From contig JAUZQL010000144.1 in assembly GCA_030950975.1 (NCBI GenBank), forward strand, positions 1 through 5,150: a stretch of 5,150 nt of DNA, written 5' to 3'. How positions within the stretch are numbered: position 1 is the first letter of the stretch; each line of letters begins with the position of its first letter. Made by a program: the position numbers and the translations under genes. Positions 1 through 5,150 of this stretch are shown one piece after another. Below the pieces are notes generated by a model. It was not told the DNA's origin. It saw only the letters and a list, made by a program, of their open reading frames with translations, and did no database searches. This stretch comes from Mariprofundaceae bacterium (lineage in GTDB: Bacteria > Pseudomonadota > Zetaproteobacteria > Mariprofundales > Mariprofundaceae).

Positions 1-453
1 GGTAATGCCTGCACTTTGGCATGCTTGTAATAAAGGCGCTTGTAATGAGGAACATGTTGGTTCCGCCATCGAGACATGAGCCACCACAGGGCCATCAAAA
101 AATGTTTTTTCACGATTACAGGTGCGGTCTACAAATTGATCGACCAAAATAAAGTCACCGGGGGCAATATCTTCACGCAATGATCCGACCGCAGAAATAG
201 AAATAATACGCGAAACACCCATCAACTTCATCGCATATATATTGGCGCGATAATTAATTTTGTGAGGAGGAATCGTATGTGTGTTTCCATGTCTTGGTAA
301 AAAAACAAGCTCTTGATCATGAAATCGTGCCAATATTAAAGGTGCTGAAGGTTTTCCCCAAGGGGTGTCCAAATCAAAAGTTTCAATAATCTGCAAACCT
401 TCAATGTGATACAACCCGCTACCACCAATAATACCTGTGCGTGTGACTGACAT
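1..453 (-). CDS. mtnP: S-methyl-5'-thioadenosine phosphorylase (MTAP family), C-terminal half beyond window
   Basis: This is the N-terminal 151 codons of a nucleoside phosphorylase of the MTAP/PNP class 2 family, which splits 5'-methylthioadenosine with phosphate into adenine and 5-methylthioribose-1-phosphate in the cytoplasm (methionine salvage). Seen in the sequence: the phosphate-binding GGSGLY at about residues 10-15, TPWGKPS at 30-36, RHG at 54-56, INYRAN at 66-71, SAVGSLRE at 87-94, PGDF at 98-101, DQFVDRT at 105-111 and the substrate-pocket segment VAHVSMAEP at 124-132. Family members are usually about 280-290 residues, so roughly half is missing past position 1. The ATG at 453 follows a GGGGGAG Shine-Dalgarno with about 9 nt spacing. 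It lies 21 nt after the rlmN stop and is probably co-transcribed with rlmN. SLRE and DQFVDRT favour a methylthioadenosine enzyme over methylthioinosine phosphorylase, but the C-terminal residues that select the base are outside the window. Confidence 0.9.
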   Translation of the reverse strand, partial: MSVTRTGIIGGSGLYHIEGLQIIETFDLDTPWGKPSAPLILARFHDQELVFLPRHGNTHTIPPHKINYRANIYAMKLMGVSRIISISAVGSLREDIAPGDFILVDQFVDRTCNREKTFFDGPVVAHVSMAEPTCSSLQAPLLQACQSAGIT

Positions 454-462
454 GGTTAAAAT

Positions 463-469
463 CTCCCCC
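463..469 (-). promoter_or_regulatory. Ribosome binding site of mtnP
   Basis: On the minus strand this reads GGGGGAG, about 9 nt before the ATG at 453. It lies inside the 21-nt gap between the rlmN stop and mtnP. It supports both the chosen start and independent translation initiation of the second gene in the operon. Confidence 0.6.
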
Positions 470-474
470 AAGGT

Positions 475-1548
475 TTAAAGGACTCGTGATGTTTGTGTTG
501 CTTTGGATGATTTAAGCTGACCGCAGGCTGCCATAATATCTTGCCCCCGCGAGCGCCTGACAGTTGCACGAATACCTTTTGAAATCAAGCTTTTTGCAAA
601 GTTGTTCATTCGCTCTGTAGCTGTGCCTGAATAAGGGCTACCGGGATATGGATTGAAACGAATGAGATTGATACGTTCACGTTCTGGATTTACAAAATTG
701 ACCAAGGCTTGAATATCTTCTTCTCGATCATTGATGCCATCCAATAATAGATATTCCAAGGTAATGTGTCGTTGATGTGCTAAAGGATAAGTGTTGAGGC
801 ATTCACGCAATACTTCCAATGGATATTTGGTATTGATAGGCACTAAAACATCACGTTCACTATTGATGGCGGAGTGCAATGAAATGGCTAAATTGACAGG
901 GTAAGCTTCACCTAGCTGGGTAATTTGAGGTGTTAATCCTGAGGTTGATACGGTGATGCGGCGGCGTGATATATGTAAACCTTCTTCGGACATCAGCATG
1001 GCTAAGCTTTGATGCAAACCTTTTTCATTCGCCATCGGTTCGCCCATACCCATGTAAACAAGATGCGTGACATCATGGTGTAAATCTTCTTGCATGGGAT
1101 GTTGTCTTAAATCTTCTTTGACAGCCAAGACTTGAGCGACAATTTCGCCTGCACTTAAATTGGCTTCAAATTTTTGTGTACCTGTATGACAAAAAGGACA
1201 ATCCAACACACAGCCAACTTGAGAAGATAAACAGACTGTTCCACGTTCTGATTCAGGAATGAGGACTGTTTCAATATTTTTACCACTGGGCAGTGTGAAA
1301 AGATATTTGCGTGTGCCATCTTCTGAACATTGCTTGGCACTGAGTGTAAGGGGTTCACAACATAAGGTATCTTTAAGCCACTGGCGTATATTTTGAGGAA
1401 TATTCCCCATGTTTTCTGGATTTACGACACCTTTATTGCGCCAATCCATGATTTGTTTGGCACGAAACTTAGGAAAGCCTGCTAAAGAAATCAGTTCTTG
1501 AAGCTCGGTTAAGCTGATGGAAGGAAGTTGTAAATGGTTCGTTGGCAT
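475..1548 (-). CDS. rlmN: 23S rRNA (adenine2503-C2)/tRNA (adenine37-C2) methyltransferase RlmN
   Basis: A 357-residue radical-SAM enzyme. The family methylates C2 of A2503 in 23S rRNA, and of A37 in some tRNAs, by a ping-pong mechanism that uses two SAM molecules. The N-terminal helical domain contains GFPKFRAKQI at 24-33. The cluster motif CX3CX2C gives C113, C117 and C120, which hold the 4Fe-4S cluster. C106 (in GTVCLSSQVGC) and C342 (in MAACGQL) match the two catalytic cysteines of E. coli RlmN (C118, C355), and E93 matches its E105. GMGEP at 167-171 is the SAM-binding loop. Length is normal and nothing is missing. The start at 1548 is chosen because the N-terminal domain begins within a few residues of it and the next Met is too far in (34). 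No clear Shine-Dalgarno precedes it. It is the first gene of a likely rlmN-mtnP operon and is divergent from ggt. Confidence 0.97.
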   Translation of the reverse strand: MPTNHLQLPSISLTELQELISLAGFPKFRAKQIMDWRNKGVVNPENMGNIPQNIRQWLKDTLCCEPLTLSAKQCSEDGTRKYLFTLPSGKNIETVLIPESERGTVCLSSQVGCVLDCPFCHTGTQKFEANLSAGEIVAQVLAVKEDLRQHPMQEDLHHDVTHLVYMGMGEPMANEKGLHQSLAMLMSEEGLHISRRRITVSTSGLTPQITQLGEAYPVNLAISLHSAINSERDVLVPINTKYPLEVLRECLNTYPLAHQRHITLEYLLLDGINDREEDIQALVNFVNPERERINLIRFNPYPGSPYSGTATERMNNFAKSLISKGIRATVRRSRGQDIMAACGQLKSSKATQTSRVL

Positions 1549-1673
1549 GGGCGCACACTAAGCACTTGCATCATAAAATGTAAAAATACGATGTTCGAGC
1601 ATTCCATCATCTGATATTTTTAGCGTTTTATCGAATGAAAATGATATGATATTTTGTTTTAGGAGTGTTATTG
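1549..1673. promoter_or_regulatory. Divergent rlmN / ggt intergenic promoter region
   Basis: These 125 AT-rich bases separate two divergent genes and must hold both promoters. For ggt, TATGAT at 1645-1650 is a good -10 candidate 5-10 nt upstream of the ribosome binding site region, but no convincing -35 lies 16-18 nt before it. For rlmN, TATGAT on the minus strand (1575-1570) is a -10 candidate with a weak TCGAAC at the -35 spacing (1598-1593). That would give a very short leader, which fits the lack of a Shine-Dalgarno at rlmN. Both boxes are predictions by eye. Confidence 0.4.
1661..1665 (+). promoter_or_regulatory. Ribosome binding site that fixes the ggt start
   Basis: AGGAG lies 8 nt before the ATG at 1674, which is ideal spacing. 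An in-frame GTG at 1665 begins on the last base of this site, so it cannot be served by it. This decides in favour of ATG 1674. Confidence 0.8.
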
Positions 1674-3293
1674 ATGAAGAAATTGATGTTTTTATTGCTT
1701 TTATTGCTTCCCATGTTGAGTGAGGCAAAGCCCTTGACTCAAAGCATGGTTGTTTCGGCGCACCCATTGGCAACAAAGGTGGGGACTGACGTGTTGCGTC
1801 AAGGTGGTAACGCTTTTGATGCAGCCGCTGCCACCGCTTTGGCGTTGGGCGTGGTTGAACCAGGGTCTTCGGGAATTGGTGGGGGTGGCTTCTTTTTACT
1901 TTATATCGCCAAGCAAGATCGTTATGTCATGTTGGATGCACGAGAAACATCACCTGTATTGGCAGGGCATGGGGAAGTATATGCGAAACAATCCAGCATC
2001 AATGGTGCGCAAGCAGCTGGTGTCCCCGGATTACTTGCAGGTATTGAACGACTTTCTCAACACTATGGTCGTTTATCACGCCAAAATATTGCTCTACCTG
2101 CCATTCATTTGGCGCGTGATGGTTTCCCGATTACAAAAAAATTACAGCGCATGATTGCTTGGCGAGCAAAGGTATTAAATGATGCAGGGAAACGTATTTA
2201 TCTAAATCAAGGGCAAATCCCTACCGTGGGTTGGCGGCTAAAACAGCAAGCTTTGGCGGATACTTTGCAGAAGTTTGCTCACGATGGTGCGCATGATTTT
2301 TATCATGGTGAAACGGCAGGACGATTGGTGGCAGATATGAAACGCGATGGTGGTTTGATTCGCCGACAAGATTTAGCTGCTTATCAGGTGAAAGAACGTG
2401 TCCCAGTTACCTTTGATTATCACGGTTATCACTTTGTTTCAGCAGCATTACCATCATCGGGTGGCATCACTTTGGCGGAAATCTTTACCATGTTAAAAGA
2501 TGATGATTTATCGAAATTAAACAAGGTACAACGCACGCATTTGTTGGTTGAGGCGATGAAACGTGCCTACAATGATCGAAACACCTATTTGGGTGATGCT
2601 GATTTTGTACCCATTCCCAATGTATTGAATCCGCAACGTCTCAAGGCTTTGCGGGCATCCATTGATATGACGCAAGCAACACCATCATCGCAATTAAAAG
2701 GTTTTGCCGAACCCATTGGAGCCAGTGTGGATACCACACATTTTTCCATCGTCGATCATGAAGGAAACATGGTATCCGCAACACTTTCCATCAACTATGG
2801 CATGGGTTCAGGGTATGTTTCCCCATCCACAGGCATTCTTCTCAATGATGAAATGGACGATTTCGCCACACAAGCAGGTAAAGCCAATGCCTATGGTTTG
2901 ATACAAGGCAAAGCCAATGCGGTTAGTCCATACAAACGCATGCTTTCTTCGATGTCGCCAACGTTTGTAGTGGGTAAAAATCGAACATTTATTGTTGGAA
3001 CACCGGGGGGTTCACGCATTATTAGCATGGTGATGTTGGCATCGATGAACTTTATTTGGCATCGCGGTTCACCTTCTCAATGGGTCAATGCCCCACGATT
3101 TCATCATCAATTTCTTCCTGATGTCATTCAATATGAACAAGGAGCTTTTAGCTCAAGCGAGATTAAAGCGTTAAAAAAATTAGGACACCACCTGAAACCC
3201 ATGCGTCATTATGGTGATATGCAGGCGATTCTTTGGCAGAAAACAACGGGCAAACTTACTGGGATGAGTGATCAACGCGGTGAAGGGAAATAA
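1674..3293 (+). CDS. ggt: Gamma-glutamyltranspeptidase (glutathione hydrolase), exported
   Basis: A 539-residue N-terminal-nucleophile hydrolase. The family transfers or hydrolyses the gamma-glutamyl group of glutathione and related compounds, usually in the periplasm, and matures by self-cleavage into large and small subunits. Residues 1-18 form a signal peptide: two lysines, a leucine-rich core, then SEA followed by KP. The large subunit carries GGNAFDAA, GSSGIGGGGFF and LDARE, with R90 in the place of E. coli R114, which binds the gamma-glutamyl carboxylate. Autocleavage is expected before T354 in DTTHFS (E. coli T391). Small-subunit residues include N374, NDEMDDF with D396 (E. coli D433), LSSMSP with S425 and S426, and the oxyanion GTPGGSR with G445 and G446. 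A lid loop between DDF and AYG is present, as in E. coli and unlike the Bacillus subtilis enzyme. It is slightly shorter than the E. coli protein (580) but looks complete. It is a lone plus-strand gene between divergent rlmN and a convergent tRNA. Confidence 0.96.
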   Translation: MKKLMFLLLLLLPMLSEAKPLTQSMVVSAHPLATKVGTDVLRQGGNAFDAAAATALALGVVEPGSSGIGGGGFFLLYIAKQDRYVMLDARETSPVLAGHGEVYAKQSSINGAQAAGVPGLLAGIERLSQHYGRLSRQNIALPAIHLARDGFPITKKLQRMIAWRAKVLNDAGKRIYLNQGQIPTVGWRLKQQALADTLQKFAHDGAHDFYHGETAGRLVADMKRDGGLIRRQDLAAYQVKERVPVTFDYHGYHFVSAALPSSGGITLAEIFTMLKDDDLSKLNKVQRTHLLVEAMKRAYNDRNTYLGDADFVPIPNVLNPQRLKALRASIDMTQATPSSQLKGFAEPIGASVDTTHFSIVDHEGNMVSATLSINYGMGSGYVSPSTGILLNDEMDDFATQAGKANAYGLIQGKANAVSPYKRMLSSMSPTFVVGKNRTFIVGTPGGSRIISMVMLASMNFIWHRGSPSQWVNAPRFHHQFLPDVIQYEQGAFSSSEIKALKKLGHHLKPMRHYGDMQAILWQKTTGKLTGMSDQRGEGK

Positions 3294-3344
3294 GTATAAT
3301 CAACATACAGCAAGGTCTTCCCTGAAATCTGACACCAACGGAAT

Positions 3345-3389
3345 GAATAAAATAATAAAAAAGCCTGCAAACACTAGGTCTACAGGCTT
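3345..3389 (-). terminator. Rho-independent terminator of the tRNA gene
   Basis: Read on the minus strand, 3389-3361 folds into a 12-bp stem (arms starting AAGCCTGTAGAC and GTTTGCAGGCTT, with two G-T wobbles) around a 5-nt loop. It is followed by TTTTTTATTATTTTATT, a strong U-tract. It lies 27 nt beyond the tRNA CCA end. On the plus strand the wobbles become mismatches and no T-run follows, so it would terminate ggt transcripts only weakly. Confidence 0.85.
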
Positions 3390-3415
3390 AACTTGGTCTT
3401 ATTAAATATCCAATA

Positions 3416-3492
3416 TGGTGGCGCTTCAGGGACTCGAACCCCGGACACCCGGATTATGATTCCGATGCTCTAACCAACTGAGCTAAAGCGCC
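3416..3492 (-). tRNA. tRNA with CAT anticodon, most likely elongator tRNA-Met, CCA encoded
   Basis: This is a complete 77-nt cloverleaf on the minus strand. The acceptor arm GGCGCTT pairs with AAGCGCC, followed by discriminator A and an encoded CCA. The D arm is GCTC/GAGC with loop AGTTGGTTA. The anticodon stem is TCGGA/TCCGG with loop ATCATAA, giving CAT. The variable loop is GTGTC. The T arm is CGGGG/CCCTG with loop TTCGAGT. Initiator tRNA is unlikely because the first acceptor pair is a normal G-C and the anticodon stem lacks the three consecutive G-C pairs next to the loop. CAT also occurs in tRNA-Ile2, where the C is modified to lysidine. The GGAATCATAATCC core resembles elongator Met tRNAs as I recall them, so Met is preferred, but Ile2 is not formally excluded. 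It is a stand-alone gene with its own promoter and terminator. Confidence 0.93.
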
Positions 3493-3508
3493 TAACAAAC
3501 TGGCGCGA

Positions 3509-3536
3509 AAGGTAGAAAATTTAGAACAATTGTCAA
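3509..3536 (-). promoter_or_regulatory. Sigma-70 promoter of the tRNA gene with GC-rich discriminator
   Basis: On the minus strand a perfect TTGACA (3536-3531) is followed by 16 nt and TACCTT (3514-3509) as the -10. Next comes TCGCGCC, a GC-rich discriminator as is common at growth-rate-controlled stable RNA promoters. Transcription would start near 3502, about ten bases before the mature tRNA end. An 8-bp palindrome, ACAATTGT, overlaps the -35 box. The promoter begins 14 nt after the methyltransferase stop, and no terminator is visible between them, so read-through from the upstream operon is possible. Confidence 0.7.
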
Positions 3537-3549
3537 ATAGAAATATTCA

Positions 3550-4383
3550 TTATTTTTTCTGACATAACATTCCTAAATTTGTGGTGGTTAAAAATCGAAA
3601 GGGTAAGCGATCTAAGATTGGATCCAACATCACCAATAAACCAATCAAAAAGCGATGTCGATCAAAAAATGGGCTGCCAAATAACATCGGTCCACGAATT
3701 TTTTTCACCACAGGCATATCAATCGTTGCAAACCAATCTCGCCAGACTGGAAAAGCATGCACAGACACATGTCCAAAACCTACTTCTGCTGATAATGGTG
3801 GTGCTGAAACTTCATCTTGCCCCTTCCAGTAGAATTTTTTAAATCCGCCAAACGTTATTTTATCCAAAGCATAACCCACCATTTCAGGTAAATTACGAGG
3901 GTTGGGCGTTGTCACCATCGCATAACCACTGGGTTTCAGCACACGCTGCATCTCTTGAAGCGCGGGCAAAGGATCAGGCAAATGTTCCACTACTTCGGAG
4001 GAGATTAAAATATCAATACTGTTATCGGCAAAGGGTAATTTAAAAATATCACCTGACATAAAATGAATCCCTTGCATACCGCGTTGTTCGCTTCGATAGC
4101 GACTACGCGCCGCACCCATTGCGGCTTCACGTTGATTTAAATCCAAGCCAAACCATTGCACATGCTTAAAATCTGCACAGACATCATACACATCAAAAAC
4201 ATTCGTACCTGGTCCACAGCCCAAATCCACCACACGTACCAAATTATCACCACGGCGTTTTTTAAGCAGTGTTTTGACTGTGTTTGCCAGCATCACCTGC
4301 CTTAATTTCCAGAAGTAGAAAATATGCGTCCATGAACGAGCAAAAAACTTTTCATCATTCGACCAATCGTGTTTATCCGACAT
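3550..4383 (-). CDS. Class I SAM-dependent methyltransferase (Methyltransf_11 type), probably in surface glycan synthesis
   Basis: A 277-residue protein with a Rossmann-fold methyltransferase core. Seen: motif I VDLGCGPG at 52-59, the acidic end of strand 2 GLDLN at 79-83, GDIFKLPFAD at 111-120 (motif II region), SSEVVEHLPDP at 128-138 (motif IV/post-II, UbiE-like), LQEMQRVLKPSG at 142-153 and PNPRNLPE at 160-167. About 110 further residues include a hydrophobic stretch near 245-262 that could bind the membrane. The methyl acceptor cannot be read from the sequence. Overlap with a glycosyltransferase gene suggests a lipopolysaccharide, capsule or other glycan, which is inference. The start is ATG 4383, because AAGGAG sits 7 nt upstream. 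An in-frame upstream ATG at 4437 lies deep inside the preceding gene and would add 18 unrelated residues. The start overlaps the glycosyltransferase stop by 11 nt, so translation is probably coupled. Confidence 0.9.
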   Translation of the reverse strand: MSDKHDWSNDEKFFARSWTHIFYFWKLRQVMLANTVKTLLKKRRGDNLVRVVDLGCGPGTNVFDVYDVCADFKHVQWFGLDLNQREAAMGAARSRYRSEQRGMQGIHFMSGDIFKLPFADNSIDILISSEVVEHLPDPLPALQEMQRVLKPSGYAMVTTPNPRNLPEMVGYALDKITFGGFKKFYWKGQDEVSAPPLSAEVGFGHVSVHAFPVWRDWFATIDMPVVKKIRGPMLFGSPFFDRHRFLIGLLVMLDPILDRLPFRFLTTTNLGMLCQKK

Positions 4384-5150
4384 ATTTTTTCTCCTTAATC
4401 CAGCCCCGTAAAAATCCCCACGCATAACATGTTTCACAGATTACCCAGAGCCATTTCCCTTGCCCTAGGCTTTTGAGCATATTCAATGGAAAACGTACGA
4501 TTCGTTTCCACAACGGTACACGCAGCGTAAACTCACCATGTTCAGCAGGTGTTTCAATGACCCATTCAGGCGAATGAATGTTGGCAAACGCTGCTTGATA
4601 GCCATTGCGATACATTTGCCCCAATAATCCACCCCATGTTTCAGGCGGTAAATGATGATAAATAATGTCGGGCAAGACCACGACACGTGTATCTGCCTCA
4701 CGAAATACTTGCCGTAAATAGGGATCAAGCCCACGTGGAATCACTTCATTCTCACCACCCACACGGCGAAAAAGCTCCGTACGCATGATTAAACAAGGGT
4801 GTTCCGCTAAATCTGAATCCATAATTTCCGAGACAGGTTGCCAACTACGACGAGGCACTTGCACCATCACCCTTTTAACAAAACGCGTTGCCCAATCAGG
4901 CACCGTATTGTTGCCACCAGCCATACCAATATCAGGATTCTCATCCATCGCCTTAAGCATTTTACTAAATGTTTTGGCATCAGGTAGCGAGGAATCATCA
5001 TCCACTGTCAGCATGCCCATGCCAACACACGCCCCTCGGATTCTCATCGGTGCGATAACGCACCCAATCACGTTCCAACTTAGGAGAAAACCACTCTGCG
5101 TCTGCAAACACCTGCTCAAACTCACGCACCATACCCACTCCTAAAATTGA
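4373..5150 (-). CDS. Family 2 (GT-A fold) glycosyltransferase, 5' end outside window, reading frame broken near 5020-5045
   Basis: Most of a glycosyltransferase that would transfer a sugar from a nucleotide-sugar donor. The downstream part shows a hydrophobic strand ending in the DXD-type metal site MLTVDDDSS (DDD at about 5002-4994), then GMAGGNNTVPDW, EHPCLIMRTELFRRVGG, and RGLDPYLRQVFREAD followed by YHHLPPETW. The last matches the aspartate and histidine region late in GT2 catalytic domains. A hydrophobic or amphipathic tail with LWVICETCYAWGF precedes the stop at 4373. The frame is open only from a GTG at 5125, and residues encoded between 5125 and about 5040 look like out-of-frame sequence (Cys/Ser rich, no family features). 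The neighbouring frame is open from the window edge to a TGA near 5000 and reads coherently through EWFSPKLERDWVRYRTDENPR until about 5035. Joining the two frames needs removal of one base. Whether this is a sequencing error or a true pseudogene cannot be decided here. It is coupled to the downstream methyltransferase. Confidence 0.78.
4391..4396 (-). promoter_or_regulatory. Ribosome binding site of the methyltransferase gene, inside the glycosyltransferase end
   Basis: AAGGAG on the minus strand, 7 nt before ATG 4383, lies within the last codons of the glycosyltransferase gene (encoding part of IKEKK). It fixes the methyltransferase start and fits translational coupling across the 11-nt gene overlap. 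Confidence 0.75.

Noticed and set aside
1665..1673. GTG at 1665 as an earlier start for ggt.
   Set aside because: It overlaps the AGGAG ribosome binding site. ATG 1674 has ideal spacing and gives a standard signal peptide beginning MKK.
1558..1776. A 72-codon minus-strand open frame running from inside ggt through the intergenic region.
   Set aside because: Its first half is antisense to the ggt signal-peptide region, no ribosome binding site was identified, and it covers the divergent promoter region. The rest shows no recognisable family.
1750..2154. A 134-codon plus-strand frame inside ggt.
   Set aside because: It is an out-of-frame shadow of the conserved large subunit, rich in Trp and Met without any domain.
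4384..4437. ATG at 4437 as the methyltransferase start.
   Set aside because: It would add 18 residues encoded out of frame over the glycosyltransferase tail. ATG 4383 has a strong AAGGAG at 7 nt.
5130..5142. AGGAG followed after 5 nt by ATG (5132) on the minus strand, as a possible true gene start.
   Set aside because: The frame stays open upstream to the window edge, and a protein starting here would lack the nucleotide-binding first strands of a GT2 domain. It is more likely internal, though the sequence beyond 5150 is needed to be sure.
4785..5144. A 119-codon plus-strand open frame opposite the glycosyltransferase.
   Set aside because: It is antisense to a region with clear GT2 motifs, its composition is that of a shadow frame, and no ribosome binding site or family motif was recognised.
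1..5150. A deliberate methionine/SAM gene cluster (phosphorylase, RlmN, tRNA-Met, methyltransferase).
   Set aside because: The genes lie in at least three separate transcription units with an unrelated ggt between them. The shared SAM/Met theme is probably coincidental beyond the rlmN-mtnP pair.
1..5150. CRISPR arrays, insertion sequences, phage or defence genes.
   Set aside because: No regularly spaced repeats, transposase motifs, long inverted repeats or defence-type domains were seen on either strand.

Overview
The window is ordinary, densely coded bacterial chromosome. Base composition looks moderate to slightly AT-rich (by eye, not computed). The protein styles (periplasmic gamma-glutamyltransferase with an E. 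coli-like lid loop, RlmN, tRNA with encoded CCA) suggest a Gram-negative proteobacterium. No single feature fixes the genus, and gamma- or zetaproteobacterial assignments are only guesses.

Left block, minus strand: rlmN (475-1548) reads into the first half of an MTAP-family nucleoside phosphorylase (1-453, cut by the window edge). The 21-nt gap carries a good ribosome binding site, so the two probably form an operon. RlmN is a radical-SAM methylase of 23S rRNA and tRNA. The phosphorylase salvages 5'-methylthioadenosine and possibly other 5'-deoxyadenosines.

Middle, plus strand: a 125-bp intergenic region (1549-1673) separates rlmN from a divergent, complete ggt gene (1674-3293). It encodes an exported gamma-glutamyltranspeptidase with all the recognisable catalytic residues. 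Its best start is ATG 1674, behind an AGGAG; a GTG at 1665 overlaps that ribosome binding site and is not credible.

Convergent zone: a CAT-anticodon tRNA, most likely elongator tRNA-Met (3416-3492, minus), is a self-contained unit. It has a TTGACA-containing promoter with a GC-rich discriminator on one side and a strong hairpin plus U-tract terminator on the other.

Right block, minus strand: a class I SAM-dependent methyltransferase (3550-4383) overlaps by 11 nt the end of a family 2 glycosyltransferase gene (4373 to the window edge). The pair looks like part of a cell-surface glycan operon. The glycosyltransferase reading frame is broken near 5020-5045. The simplest explanation is one extra base in a C4 run at 5032-5035, from sequencing error or real mutation, but a larger deletion is possible.

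I found no CRISPR array, insertion sequence, phage gene, toxin-antitoxin pair or other clearly novel system. The observations most worth checking are the broken glycosyltransferase frame and the rlmN-phosphorylase pairing.
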